Source: Gemmatimonadaceae bacterium
GTDB taxonomy: Bacteria > Gemmatimonadota > Gemmatimonadetes > Gemmatimonadales > Gemmatimonadaceae
Assembly (NCBI GenBank): GCA_036273715.1
Contig: DASUHB010000013.1
Location: 1 to 64,000 of the forward strand
Length of the DNA: 64,000 nt
Direction of reading: 5' to 3'
This document shows, one piece after another, positions 44,489 to 54,414 of this stretch (within the stretch, counting starts at the first letter, position 1; every line of letters begins with the position of its first letter). The notes below the pieces were generated by a model, which saw only the letters and a list, made by a program, of their open reading frames with translations, ran no database searches and was not told the DNA's origin. The translations under genes and the position numbers were made by a program.

Positions 44489-46096
44489 ATGCACCGCTCG
44501 CGCGCCGTCGCCGCCCTCGCCGTGCTCACCGCCGCCCTCGTCACCGGCGGCTGGTTTCTGCAGCGCGGCTTTGCCAGCGATCTGGCGCCGGGCGCCAGCT
44601 CCGCGCTCTTCGACCACGTCTTCGAGCGCGTCGCCCAGAGTTACGTCGATTCCATTCCGGCCAAATCGCTCTACCTCAAGGCGGCCGCCGGCCTGGTGGA
44701 CCGGCTCGGCGATCCCTATTCGGCGTTCCTGCCGCCGGACCAGCTCAGCTCGCTCAACGAGACCACGTCCGGCTCGTACGTCGGGTTAGGCGTGCAGGTG
44801 GATCTGCGCGACGGGTGGCTCACCATCATGGCGCCGGTGCCGGGCTCGCCCGCCGACCGCGCCGGCATCCAGGCGGGCGACCGCGTCGTGTCCGTCGATG
44901 GGCAGTCGACTAACGGCTGGAACCTCGAGCAGGCGAGCCGCGCGCTGCGCGGACGCCCGGGAACCACCGTGACGCTCGAGATTGCGCGGCCCGGTGTGGC
45001 TGACCGCCTGCCGTTCCACATCGTGAGACAGGACATCCACGTCGCCTCGGTGCGCCATCCAATGATGCTCACCGACCGCGTCGGCTATGCCGCCCTGACG
45101 ATCTTCAGCGACTCGGCGGCCGACGAGCTGCGGAACGCCATCGGCGCGCTCAGGCGTCGCGGGATGCAGACGCTCGTACTCGATCTGCGCGGAAACCCGG
45201 GTGGTCTGCTCGAGCAGGGCGTCGGCGTGTCCGAAATGTTCCTGAACCGCGGCCGGGTGATCGTGGACATGCGCGGCCGCACAAAAGCCGCCACGCACGA
45301 CATCCGCAACTCGACGTCGCAGCTGTGGCCCGATCTGTCGGTGATCGTACTGGTGGACGGGCACACCGCGAGTGCGGCCGAGATCGTCGCCGGCGCGTTG
45401 CAGGACCATGACCGCGCGGTGATCGTCGGCGCGCCGACCTACGGCAAAGGGGTGGCGCAGTCCGTGTTTCCGTTAGGCGACGGCGACGCCGCGCTCAAGC
45501 TGACCACGGCGCGCTGGTTCACGCCGTCGGGACGCAGCATCCAGAAGCTGCACGAGGACACGACCTCGGACACGGGCGACAGCGCGATCGCGCATCCCGA
45601 TACCACCCACGCCGTGTACCACACCGACGACGGGCGCGCGATGTATGGCGGCGGCGGCATCGCGCCCGATGTCCTCGTCCGGGCGGACACAGCCGACTCG
45701 GTGCTCGCGTTCCAGGAGGAGCTTGGCGCCGACATCCAGAAGTTCCGCGACGCGCTCACGGAGACGGCGCTGGCAGTGAGGAGCGCGCACGGCGTGGCGT
45801 CGCCGGAGTTCACGGTCACCGCCGCCATGCGCGACGCGCTCTGGCGGCGTCTGCAGGCGAAGCACGTGGCGCTGACCAGCGCGCAGTTTGCGGCGGCGGC
45901 GCCGCTGGTCGACCGTTTGTTAGGCGGCGAGATCGCCCGCTTCGCGTTCGGCGCGGATGCGGCGTTCCGCCGGTCGGTGGCGCGCGACACCGTGATTGCG
46001 ACGGCGCTGGACCTCGCGTCGCACGCCCGCTCGGAGCACGACCTGCTCATGGAGGCCGCGCGCACAACGACGCACGTCGCCCCGTCGCGTCCGTGA
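44489..46096 (+). CDS. Carboxy-terminal processing protease (S41 family)
   Basis: 535 residues. An N-terminal signal or anchor (AVAALAVLTAALVTGGW) is followed by a PDZ domain (about 95-180, GLGVQVDLRDGWLTIMAPVPGSPADRAGIQ in part) and the protease core with Ser295 (GHTASAAEI) and Lys320 (TYGKGVAQ). CtpA-type enzymes trim periplasmic proteins or murein hydrolases. The C-terminal ~120 residues are an extra helical domain. It directly follows the tmk stop and overlaps the next gene by GTGA. Confidence 0.93.
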   Translation: MHRSRAVAALAVLTAALVTGGWFLQRGFASDLAPGASSALFDHVFERVAQSYVDSIPAKSLYLKAAAGLVDRLGDPYSAFLPPDQLSSLNETTSGSYVGLGVQVDLRDGWLTIMAPVPGSPADRAGIQAGDRVVSVDGQSTNGWNLEQASRALRGRPGTTVTLEIARPGVADRLPFHIVRQDIHVASVRHPMMLTDRVGYAALTIFSDSAADELRNAIGALRRRGMQTLVLDLRGNPGGLLEQGVGVSEMFLNRGRVIVDMRGRTKAATHDIRNSTSQLWPDLSVIVLVDGHTASAAEIVAGALQDHDRAVIVGAPTYGKGVAQSVFPLGDGDAALKLTTARWFTPSGRSIQKLHEDTTSDTGDSAIAHPDTTHAVYHTDDGRAMYGGGGIAPDVLVRADTADSVLAFQEELGADIQKFRDALTETALAVRSAHGVASPEFTVTAAMRDALWRRLQAKHVALTSAQFAAAAPLVDRLLGGEIARFAFGADAAFRRSVARDTVIATALDLASHARSEHDLLMEAARTTTHVAPSRP

Positions 46097-46887
46097 CGGC
46101 GCATGTGTTCGTGTTCGGCGCCGGCCGGGCGGGGCGCGGCCTGGCGCGGGCGCTCCGCGCGGGCGGCGTGGACGTGGTCGGCGTGCACGGCCGGCACGCC
46201 GGCGACGCCGTGGATCGCGTGACGGTCGGCGCGCTTCCCGGTGCGATCGCCGATGCGACCATCGTGTTGGTGACGGTGCGCGACGGGCAGCTCGACGCCG
46301 CGCTCGACGAGCTGGCCGCGTCGCCGCTGCGTGCCGATGCGGTGGTCCTGCACGCGAGCGGCAGCGCCGATCCGCCGGGACTGTCCAGGCTGCGCGCCCG
46401 GGGCCACGCCGCCGGCACCTTTCATCCGCTGGTCCCGCTGGCCGACCCGTCGCGCGCGCCGGCGCTCTTGCGCGGCGCGTGGATCGGCGTCGACGGCGAC
46501 GAGGGCGCGCGGGCGGCGGGCCGCGCGCTGGCGGCGGCGTTAGGCGCCCAGACGCTCGAGATCCCGGCCGGCCGCAAACCGCTCTACCACGCCGCGGCGG
46601 TGCTGGTGTCGAACTTCCCGCCGGTCCTTCTTGCGTTAGGCGAACGCGCGATGGCCGAGTCGGGCGTCGACCCGGCGGTCGCCCGGCAGGCGCTGCTGCC
46701 GCTCTGGACCGCGGCCGCCGAGAATGCCCGGCTGGCGCCGGCGCCGGCCTCGCTCACCGGACCTGCCATCCGCGGCGACGAGCAGACCGTGCGCGCCAAC
46801 ATGGACGCACTGGCGGGCGATCCGATGGCGCAGGAGGTCTATCGGGTGATGACCGCGGCGGTAAGAAACGTCGCGGCGACGCGTTAG
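46093..46887 (+). CDS. Rossmann-like/DUF2520 (ProC-like) oxidoreductase
   Basis: 264 residues. The N-terminal dinucleotide-binding motif is VFGAGRAGRGLARAL, followed by GTFHPLVPL and the DUF2520 C-terminal all-helical part (LYHAAAVLVSNFPPVLLALGERA). It resembles the Pyrroline-5-carboxylate reductase fold, but the substrate is unknown. The stop TAG is part of a CGTTAGGC copy (46882-46889). It is convergent with the LolA-like gene after 37 bases, with no terminator seen. Confidence 0.85.
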   Translation: MTAHVFVFGAGRAGRGLARALRAGGVDVVGVHGRHAGDAVDRVTVGALPGAIADATIVLVTVRDGQLDAALDELAASPLRADAVVLHASGSADPPGLSRLRARGHAAGTFHPLVPLADPSRAPALLRGAWIGVDGDEGARAAGRALAAALGAQTLEIPAGRKPLYHAAAVLVSNFPPVLLALGERAMAESGVDPAVARQALLPLWTAAAENARLAPAPASLTGPAIRGDEQTVRANMDALAGDPMAQEVYRVMTAAVRNVAATR

Positions 46888-46924
46888 GCAGCGCCCTCGC
46901 CGCCGCGCCGTTCGTCCGGCTCAG

Positions 46925-47569
46925 TCAGCCCTGGCCGAACACCTTCACGCCCTTCGGCACCTTGAACTGGAACGCATCCCTGTCCAGCGTCGCGTTAGGC
47001 GCAAGCCGGGTGAGCTCGATCCGCCGCTTCAGCCCCTGCGCGTCGATCGTTTCCACCTGGCGGATCAACGAGTCGTCGTCGTCCACCCAGATCGTCGCCT
47101 TCGTGAACGGCAGCGACTTGTCCTTCGGCACGAGCGTCACCGCCGTCGTCGCGTGGCCGTCGATCGCCGCCGTGCCTGCGCTGCTGATCGTGTAGCGCGT
47201 GTCCGGCGAGTCGAGGAACCATGTCGCCACGTCGGGCACCTGCACGCCGCTGCTGTCGAGATTCGTGCGGATCACCTGCCCCGGATTGGTGCTCGGCAGA
47301 TACACCCAGACGACCTTCCCGTTCGCCACGATCCGGTCGCCGGCCGGATCGGTGAACCGCACCGAGACGTCGCCCGGAATGCGCTGCTGCAGCTCGCCGT
47401 GCGATGTCACGTCCGAGTGCGTGAGCGGGTTGGTCACCGTCTGCGTGAACGAGGCGCGCAGCGTCTTGATGTTCGCGTACACGTGCTCGGCGCGCGAGAC
47501 GACGGACTGCTGCGCGCCGAGCGGCGACGCCATGGCGGCAAGACTAACGATGATCGAAACGACGCGCAT
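46925..47569 (-). CDS. lolA: LolA-like outer-membrane lipoprotein carrier
   Basis: 214 residues. A signal peptide (VVSIIVSLAAMASPLGAQ) is followed by the LolA pattern: IKTLRASFTQTVTNPLT, VWVYLPSTNPGQV and a C-terminal FQFKVPKGVKVF. LolA carries lipoproteins from LolCDE to the outer membrane. Its presence, with Lnt and several lipoproteins in this window, supports a Gram-negative envelope. It is the last gene of a minus-strand run, 47 bases after aroF. Confidence 0.85.
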   Translation of the reverse strand: MRVVSIIVSLAAMASPLGAQQSVVSRAEHVYANIKTLRASFTQTVTNPLTHSDVTSHGELQQRIPGDVSVRFTDPAGDRIVANGKVVWVYLPSTNPGQVIRTNLDSSGVQVPDVATWFLDSPDTRYTISSAGTAAIDGHATTAVTLVPKDKSLPFTKATIWVDDDDSLIRQVETIDAQGLKRRIELTRLAPNATLDRDAFQFKVPKGVKVFGQG

Positions 47570-47616
47570 TCCTGTGTCTCGTGGCGTGTGAAGGGCAACC
47601 GCCCGCTCCTCTCTTA

Positions 47617-48672
47617 CTACACGCGGACTGCCGCAGTGCTCCCGTCGGGCGCCGGCGCAACGCGTCGCCCGATCGCGCCGGCGATCGAGCGCAACTCGCG
47701 CACCAGCTGGGCGAACTGCTCCGGATACAGCGACTGCGCACCGTCCGACAGCGCGCGCTCGGGATTCGGATGCACTTCCACGAGAATCCCGTGCGCGCCC
47801 GCTGCCACCGCGGCGCGGGCCATCGGAATGACCTTGTCCCGCACACCCGTCCCGTGACTCGGATCGGCGATGATCGGCAGATGCGACAAACCTTGCACGA
47901 TCGGAATGGCGGTGAGGTCGAGCATGTTGCGCGTCACCGTGTCGAACGTGCGCACGCCGCGCTCGCACAGGATCACGTTCGGGTTGCCCGCGGCGAGCAC
48001 GTATTCCGCGCTCAGCAGCAGCTCGCCGATCGTCGCCGCGAGGCCGCGTTTGAGCAGCACGGGCTTGTCCAACTTCCCGACGAATCTGAGCAGCGAGTAA
48101 TTCTGCATGTTCCGCGCGCCGATCTGGATCACATCGCCGTACTCGGCGACGAGCTCCGCGCCTTCCTCATCCATCGCCTCGGTCACCACGGCGAGCCCCG
48201 TCTCCTGACGGGCTAACGCAAGGAGCTCCAGTCCGCGCCGGCCGAGTCCCTGGAACGAGTAGGGCGAGCTGCGCGGTTTGAACGCGCCCCCGCGCAGACA
48301 CGTGGCGCCGGCGTCGCGCACCAGTCGCGCCGCCGTGACAATCTGATCTTCCGATTCCACCGAGCACGGACCCGCGATCACCACCACGTCGTTGCCGCCT
48401 ACCGAAACTCCTGGCGCGATCTTTACGATGGTGTTTTCCGGCCGCCATTCCCGCGAGACCTGCTTGTACGGCTGCGTGACGTGAATCACCTGCGCCACGC
48501 CGGACAATGCTTCGATGCGCGATGCATCGACGCGGCCGTCGTTGCCGACGAGACCAACCGCCGTACGCTGCGAACCGGGCATGGGACGCGCTTCGTATCC
48601 CATCTCCTCGATCGCCGCCACCACCGCGTCGATCTCGGATTGCGACGCGCCGTGCTTCATCACGACCAACAT
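47617..48672 (-). CDS. aroF: 3-deoxy-7-phosphoheptulonate synthase (type I-beta, with N-terminal regulatory domain)
   Basis: 351 residues. The N-terminal ~80 residues form an ACT-like/FL domain ([36 protein letters not shown]) and the TIM-barrel core includes [30 protein letters not shown], and [11 protein letters not shown]. It is the first committed enzyme of the shikimate pathway. The ACT-like domain suggests feedback control by an aromatic amino acid. The gene directly follows the MBL hydrolase with no gap (start 48672; upstream stop 48673). Confidence 0.92.
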   Translation of the reverse strand: MLVVMKHGASQSEIDAVVAAIEEMGYEARPMPGSQRTAVGLVGNDGRVDASRIEALSGVAQVIHVTQPYKQVSREWRPENTIVKIAPGVSVGGNDVVVIAGPCSVESEDQIVTAARLVRDAGATCLRGGAFKPRSSPYSFQGLGRRGLELLALARQETGLAVVTEAMDEEGAELVAEYGDVIQIGARNMQNYSLLRFVGKLDKPVLLKRGLAATIGELLLSAEYVLAAGNPNVILCERGVRTFDTVTRNMLDLTAIPIVQGLSHLPIIADPSHGTGVRDKVIPMARAAVAAGAHGILVEVHPNPERALSDGAQSLYPEQFAQLVRELRSIAGAIGRRVAPAPDGSTAAVRV

Positions 48673-49446
48673 TCAGATGTCCTCGATATCGATTGCCCAA
48701 CCGTCGGACGCCAGCACCACGGGGCCGGCGTAGCGCGTCTGGATCGTGCCGCGCACGTCCACGGCTTCGACGGGTGGATAGAAGTGTGTGAGTACCAGCC
48801 GTGCGGGCTCCAAGGCCGCCGCGAGCGCCGCGCACCGGGACGGAGATAGGTGCGTCGCGATCGCCATGTCGTCGGGCAGCGAACATTCGGCCAACAGCAG
48901 GTCGCAACCGCGAGCCGACTCCCAGCCGGCCAGACCCTCGTCGTAGCCGGTGTCGCCGGTGTAGACGAGACGCCTGCCGCCGCCCCTCACACAATATGCG
49001 ATGCTTTCAGTGGTATGGGGAACCGGTCGCGACTCCAATTGCACGCCGTTCCCGAGCTCGATCGCATCGGAGGGCGCCATTTCACGCACGCTGACGGGGA
49101 AATCGGGATGCCCAACCAGATCGCCGAAGATCGTTGCAAAGCTTTCGACCAGGCGCGCCGTGCCCGCCGGGCCGATGATCTCGAGCGGCGCGGTGCGCGG
49201 CGGCAGCGCACCCCAGCGCCACGCAATCAGCAGCGACGGCAGATCGAGTACGTGGTCGGCGTGAAAGTGTGTGAGCGCGAGGTGCGTGATGCGCATCCAG
49301 TCGGCGCCGATGGCCGCGAGGCGGTGGGCGACGCCGCTGCCGCAGTCCATGAGCAGGTGGATGCTGCCCGCGTCCACCAGGTGGCCGGCATTCACGCGTG
49401 CGGGCGACGGCGCCGCGGTGCCGGTGCCGACGGTGGTGAGACGCAC
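48673..49446 (-). CDS. MBL-fold hydrolase, RNase Z/arylsulfatase-like
   Basis: 257 residues. The HxHxDH motif is THFHADHVLD; further metal ligands are in PVPHTTES, TGDTGYDEGL and LVLTHFYPP. The opening LTTVGTGTAAPSPARVNAGHLVD is like RNase Z-type and related beta-lactamase-fold hydrolases. Without the tRNA-binding exosite arm it is unlikely to be RNase Z itself. It is between smc (31 bases) and aroF. Confidence 0.85.
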   Translation of the reverse strand: MRLTTVGTGTAAPSPARVNAGHLVDAGSIHLLMDCGSGVAHRLAAIGADWMRITHLALTHFHADHVLDLPSLLIAWRWGALPPRTAPLEIIGPAGTARLVESFATIFGDLVGHPDFPVSVREMAPSDAIELGNGVQLESRPVPHTTESIAYCVRGGGRRLVYTGDTGYDEGLAGWESARGCDLLLAECSLPDDMAIATHLSPSRCAALAAALEPARLVLTHFYPPVEAVDVRGTIQTRYAGPVVLASDGWAIDIEDI

Positions 49447-49477
49447 GGACGTGTGCGCGGCCGGTGCCTAACGCAGC

Positions 49478-52400
49478 TCAGGCGCCGACCGCGGCTTCCT
49501 CGGCCGTCTCCAACTGGCCGCCGCGCAGGCGCACGCTCACGAACGACGACACACCCGGTTCCTGCATCGTCACGCCGTACACCGCGTCCGCCGCCTCGGT
49601 GGTGGTGCGCGGATTGTGCGTGATGACGATGAACTGAGTGCGCTCCTTGAACTGGTTCAGCATGCGCACGAAGCGGCCGACGTTCTGATCGTCCAGCGGA
49701 CCATCGACTTCGTCCAGGAGACAGAACGGGCTCGGCTTGGTGAGGAAGATGCCGAACAGGAGCGACAGTGCGACCAGCGCGCGCTCGCCCGTGGACAGGA
49801 GATGGATGCGCTGCGTGCGCTTGCCGCGGGGCGACGCATGAATCTCGATGTCGCAGTCGAGGGGGGCGTCGGGGTTCTCGAGGCTGAGCTCGCACTCGCC
49901 GCCGCCGAACAGGGTCATGAAGATGTGGTGGAAGTTCTCGCGGATCTGCGTGAACGTCGTGAGGAACATCTCGCGCGCCGTGACGTCGATTTCGCGGATC
50001 GCCTGCTGCAGCGACGCCTTGGCGTTCTGCAGATCCGTGCGTTGGGCGCTGAGGAAGTCGAGGCGCTTCACTTCTTCGTCGTGCTCCTCGACGGCCAACG
50101 GATTGACGGGGCCGATCGACTCGAGCTCGGCCCGCAGGCCATCGAGCTCGGCGCGGAGGATGTCCTCATCGATGTCGGCGGGGACGACGGTGGCGAGCAT
50201 CTCGTCCAACGGACGGCGCCATTCGGTTTCGAGACGTTCGCGGATCATCGCGCGGCGTCCCGACAGCTCCGTGAATCGGAGCTCCGCCTGATGGAGGTCG
50301 TCGCTCACCTGGCTGGCGCGGCGGTGCGCGTCGGCGAGCGCGTGCTCCTGATGCTCGAGCTCCGCATCGGCGCGCTGCACGTCGGCTTCGGCCTCGCGCA
50401 GATGGCCTTCGGCGTCGCCTAACGAAGCGCGGCGGGACTCGAGGTCGAGGCGCCATGCCGCGATGTGCGCCGCGAGCTCGCGGTCGGCGAGCGCGATGTC
50501 GCCGAGCTCGGACATGAGCGCCTCGAGCCGCGCGGTGGCGGTCGCCGCATCGGTCTCGAGTTGGCGGTCGCGATCGGCGGCGACGCGCAGCCGGGCTTGC
50601 AGCTGCGCTTCGATCACCTGCCAGCGTGCGCGTTCCTCTCGGGCTGCGTCCTGCGCCCGCTCGCGCTCCGCCAGATGCTCGGCGGCCGTCGCGCACTCGG
50701 CTTCGCGCGCGGTGACGGCCTGGCTCCCTTCGACGCTGCGTCGCGCGAGGTCGCCTAACCGTTGGCCCAGCTCGCCGCGGCGCGAGGCGACTTTGTCGAC
50801 GAGCGCGATGACGCCGGCCAGCTCGCGGGCCGCGCGCTGTTCGCGGCGTTCCGCTTCTTCGTGGACGCCGGCGGCCTGGCGCTCGGCGTGCTGCGCCCGG
50901 CCGAACGCGTCGGCGGCCGCGGTCGCGGCCGCCGACGCTTCGCCTAACCGCGCCCGCGCCGCCTCGGCGGCCGCGGCCGCCGCGGCGCGCGCGCGCTCCG
51001 TACGCTCGAGCTCCTCGCGGAGCTCGGTGAGCTCCGCGCGCCGGCGCAGCGGCCCGGGGCCCGCCGCCGATCCGGGGAGCCACACGGCGCCGCGCGCATC
51101 CACGAACGCCGCGCCGCCCGCAATGGACCGCACGCGGCCTAACAATGCGCGCACCCACGCCTGCGCCGGATCGGACGCACGCACCAGCCGCGCCAGCGCA
51201 TCGTCGGCGTGCCCCTCGTCCTGCGCCGCATCGAGCGGCAAGAGAAGCAGGGGCCCTGGGTTCGTTTCGGCGTGCCAGGCGCGAATCGCGTCGGCCGCCG
51301 CCGTATCCCGCACGAGCACTGCGTGCACGCTCGCGCCCAGGTAGCGTTCGACTGTGGCTGCGTCGGCCGCGCCCGCGCTCAAGAAGTCGGAGAGCGGTCC
51401 CAACACCGCGCCGTCGCCGAAACGCTCGCGGTCGCGGAGCAGACGCGCGGCGGCCGGCGCGAGACCCACCCGCTCGCGCTCGAGTCCTTCGAGCGCGTGG
51501 ACCCGACCCTCGAGCGAGGTGCGCTGGTCATCGAGGCGCACGAGCGCGGCACGCGCGTCGCCCTCGGTGGCCCGTGCATCCTCGGCGGCCGCTTGCGCCG
51601 CGGACAAACGTTCGGCGGCGGCGGCAGCCGCGGCCGAGCTTTCCTCGGCGGCGATGCGTGCGATGGCGAGGGTGCTCGATGCATCGGCGAGGACCGACTC
51701 GACGTGCTCGCGTTCGGCGCTCAGCGCGTCGGTGCGTTCCGCGAGCTCTGCGAGCTCGCGTTCCGCGCCGTCCGCGTCGAGCTCGAGGCCGCGCAGCTCA
51801 TCGCGGAGGCGGCGCAGCTCCCGGTCGGCGGCGTCGAACGCCGCGCGCGCCGCGCCGACGGCGCCGCGCGCGTCGTTCTCCGCCGCCTCACGCTGTTCGC
51901 GCGCCGAGCGCGCGGCGTCGAGCTCGCCCTCGAGCGCCACGCGCTCGGCGCGGGCCGCCTCGCGCTCCCGCCGCAGCCGGCTGCCGGTTTCCTCGCCTAA
52001 CCGACGCTCCTCCTCGGCGCGTTGGCGGCGCGCCAGCGCGTTGCGCTGGCGCTCCTCGCCAACGCGCACTTCGCCCTCGAGTTGGAGCGTGTCCTGCTGC
52101 TGGGCCGCCACGAGGCGGCCCAGCTCGGCGCGCCGCGCTTCGGCCGCCGCACGCGCGCTGTGCGCGCGCGCGCGGCGGTCGTCCGCGGCGCGCACGTCCT
52201 CGTCGCTCGCCGGCAGCGCCGCCCGCAGTTCCGTTAGGCGACCCTCGAGCTGCTGCAGCTCCTCGTGCCACGCCGCCATGTCGCGCGATGCCAGCGTGAT
52301 CTCCGCCGCGTACCGCTTCGCCATGAGCTCCGTGTGCCGCTCCGCCCGCCGGCGCTGGCGCGCCAATGACCGCACCTGGCTCTGCACCTCGGAAATCAGG

Positions 52401-52978
52401 TCGTCGAGTCGCGACAGATCGACCGTCGTCTCCTCCAGTCGCCGCTCCGTGCTGCGGCGCCGGTCCCGATACAACCCGACTCCCGCCGCCTCCTCGAACA
52501 ATTCGCGCCGGTCATCAGGCCGATCGGACAACAGCGCGTCGATCATGCGCTGCTCGATCACTACTCCGGAATCCGCGCCCAACCCCGTGCCGCGCACCAT
52601 GTCCTGAATGTCGCGCAACCGGCACGGTGCGCCGTTCAGCAGATACTCGCTGTCGCCGGACCGCGAAAGCCGGCGGGTGATCACGACTTCGCGAAACGGC
52701 ACGGCCAGCGCCCCGTCGTCGTTCTCGAAGTGCAGCGACACGTCGGCGATGTTCACCGCACGACGGGCCGATGACCCCTGGAAGATGACCTCTTCCATCT
52801 TCGCGCCGCGCAGCGCCCGCGCACGCTGCTCGCCCAACACCCAGCGCACCGCGTCCGACACGTTGGACTTGCCGCATCCGTTAGGCCCGACGATCGCCGT
52901 TACCCCGGGCTCGAACACCAGGTGGACGTGATCCGCGAACGACTTGAACCCGTGGAGCTCGAGTCTGGTCAGGCGCAC
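49478..52978 (-). CDS. smc: Chromosome segregation protein SMC
   Basis: 1166 residues, full length. Walker A is GPNGCGKSN (about 32-40), with coiled coils of about 165-500 and 650-1000, a central hinge (about 505-640), the signature LLSTGERALVALSLLF and Walker B FCLLDEVDGPLDDQNV. SMC with ScpAB compacts chromosomes. Several GCCTAAC copies lie in the coiled-coil parts (50417, 50753, 50942, 51137, 51995). The GTG start shares one base with the stop of the upstream SPOR gene. No scpA or scpB is here. Confidence 0.96.
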   Translation of the reverse strand: MRLTRLELHGFKSFADHVHLVFEPGVTAIVGPNGCGKSNVSDAVRWVLGEQRARALRGAKMEEVIFQGSSARRAVNIADVSLHFENDDGALAVPFREVVITRRLSRSGDSEYLLNGAPCRLRDIQDMVRGTGLGADSGVVIEQRMIDALLSDRPDDRRELFEEAAGVGLYRDRRRSTERRLEETTVDLSRLDDLISEVQSQVRSLARQRRRAERHTELMAKRYAAEITLASRDMAAWHEELQQLEGRLTELRAALPASDEDVRAADDRRARAHSARAAAEARRAELGRLVAAQQQDTLQLEGEVRVGEERQRNALARRQRAEEERRLGEETGSRLRREREAARAERVALEGELDAARSAREQREAAENDARGAVGAARAAFDAADRELRRLRDELRGLELDADGAERELAELAERTDALSAEREHVESVLADASSTLAIARIAAEESSAAAAAAAERLSAAQAAAEDARATEGDARAALVRLDDQRTSLEGRVHALEGLERERVGLAPAAARLLRDRERFGDGAVLGPLSDFLSAGAADAATVERYLGASVHAVLVRDTAAADAIRAWHAETNPGPLLLLPLDAAQDEGHADDALARLVRASDPAQAWVRALLGRVRSIAGGAAFVDARGAVWLPGSAAGPGPLRRRAELTELREELERTERARAAAAAAAEAARARLGEASAAATAAADAFGRAQHAERQAAGVHEEAERREQRAARELAGVIALVDKVASRRGELGQRLGDLARRSVEGSQAVTAREAECATAAEHLAERERAQDAAREERARWQVIEAQLQARLRVAADRDRQLETDAATATARLEALMSELGDIALADRELAAHIAAWRLDLESRRASLGDAEGHLREAEADVQRADAELEHQEHALADAHRRASQVSDDLHQAELRFTELSGRRAMIRERLETEWRRPLDEMLATVVPADIDEDILRAELDGLRAELESIGPVNPLAVEEHDEEVKRLDFLSAQRTDLQNAKASLQQAIREIDVTAREMFLTTFTQIRENFHHIFMTLFGGGECELSLENPDAPLDCDIEIHASPRGKRTQRIHLLSTGERALVALSLLFGIFLTKPSPFCLLDEVDGPLDDQNVGRFVRMLNQFKERTQFIVITHNPRTTTEAADAVYGVTMQEPGVSSFVSVRLRGGQLETAEEAAVGA

Positions 52979-54414
52979 TAGAAGACTCTCCCGATGCGGT
53001 AGGCCACGCGCGGCTGGTCGCCGTTGGCGCGGAAGCGGTACAAGAGCGGTTGGGCGGCGTCGATGGAATTGAACGCGCCGGCGTACAAGTTGACGCTGCC
53101 GTCCGCCTGCATGAGCGCGTACACCGGCAGCCCTTTGAGTCGATAGCCGTGAGTGAAAAACGCCGCTTGGTTTGCGGCCACGCCCGTCTGCACGAGAATG
53201 GACAGCGGCAGCTCGGTAATGTGGCCCTGCGCCGGCCGCAACGCACCCCGACGCCTGAGCGCCCGCAGCATCGAGTCGGCCGAGAAGCGCGTGTTGAACG
53301 CGCCGCTCACCACGAGGAAGGGCCCACTGGGTGGCTTGCCTTCTTCCGGCGACACCGTCAGGGCCGGCAGTCCTTTGCGTGACTCATCATCGATGGTGAC
53401 GTTCGCGCTCGTCTCACTCGCCACTTCTGCCACGGCCACGGCGAACGCCGACGCGCGGGCCGAGTCGGTGGGGTTGGCCACCAGCGTGCCGGCAGCGACA
53501 TCGGCTCGCGCTCCGTCGTCATGCGGGCTCTCGCTTCCGGAATCGGGAGAACCTCCAGCCGGCAGCGCGGCCTGGCCCGCGGCGCTCTCGGCCGCCGGTG
53601 GCTGGGCGATCGACGCATCGGCGTTCGGCGTGGGGCGCGGAATGAACTTGTCGGCCGCATACGTGGCCAGGGCGATCGCCACCACCGCCGCCACGGCGAT
53701 GCCGATCCAGAAGGGCACGGGGCGCGCGCCTAACGGAGCCACCGTGGCGAGCTGCGCCGGCGTCGCGCGCCCCGCCGGCAGCCCATCGGGCGTCGCGGCC
53801 ACGAGTTGCTCCTCGAATTGCGCGTCCGACATGACCGGTTCGGCCGCGTCGGCCGGCTCCATCGTCTCGGCGCGTGCGTGCGCGAGCACCGGCGCGCCGG
53901 GTGGCGCATGCGCGTCTCCGACCAGCACCACGCCGTCCATCGCCAGCGCGGCCGGCCCGGTGCCCGCGGTGTCGTCCGGCGCGATCACCAGGAGCAGCGC
54001 GCCGGCATCGCGGAACCCTGCGGCGAGCGACGCCCACCGCGCACTGCCGAGTATGGCGTCGTGGTCGATGGGCTTCGGTCCGCTCGGCAGCAGCAACAAG
54101 TTGCGCGCCGGGTCGACCGGATACGCGACCTTGTTGAGCGAGACGCCCTGGAAGAACGCGTCCATGAGCCCGTACTCGAAGTCGTACGGCACGAGATCTT
54201 CGATCGGCTTGAGCTCACCCACCACGTCGGCCACGCATACACGGCGGCGGCGCGCCTGCGCGCGCGCCATGCCCAGCGCAACCTCGGCCGCGGCAACGGG
54301 ATCGGATCCGATGACGAGCGCCGACGCGCGAAAATCGAGCGCCGACGCGATGCGTTGTCCTTCTTGTTCCCACGCGGAAGTGATCGTGTGGTCGAGCGGA
54401 GAGCTCACGGTCAC
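52978..54414 (-). CDS. Membrane protein with degenerate ParA/CpsD-like N-domain and SPOR-like C-domain
   Basis: 478 residues. The cytoplasmic N-part (about 1-190) has the rhythm of a ParA/CpsD fold (ALVIGSDPVAAAEVALGMARAQARRRRVCVADVVGEL, LLLLPSGPKPIDH), but the P-loop lysine is absent. One membrane helix is at about 245-265 (FWIGIAVAAVVAIALATYAA). An acidic Ser/Gly/Ala linker follows, then a SPOR-like C-terminus (FLVVSGAFNTRFSADSMLRALRR...VNLYAGAFNSIDAAQPLLYRF) with two repeats. SPOR domains bind denuded glycan at division sites. Placed between a SPOR lipoprotein and smc. Confidence 0.6.
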   Translation of the reverse strand: MTVSSPLDHTITSAWEQEGQRIASALDFRASALVIGSDPVAAAEVALGMARAQARRRRVCVADVVGELKPIEDLVPYDFEYGLMDAFFQGVSLNKVAYPVDPARNLLLLPSGPKPIDHDAILGSARWASLAAGFRDAGALLLVIAPDDTAGTGPAALAMDGVVLVGDAHAPPGAPVLAHARAETMEPADAAEPVMSDAQFEEQLVAATPDGLPAGRATPAQLATVAPLGARPVPFWIGIAVAAVVAIALATYAADKFIPRPTPNADASIAQPPAAESAAGQAALPAGGSPDSGSESPHDDGARADVAAGTLVANPTDSARASAFAVAVAEVASETSANVTIDDESRKGLPALTVSPEEGKPPSGPFLVVSGAFNTRFSADSMLRALRRRGALRPAQGHITELPLSILVQTGVAANQAAFFTHGYRLKGLPVYALMQADGSVNLYAGAFNSIDAAQPLLYRFRANGDQPRVAYRIGRVF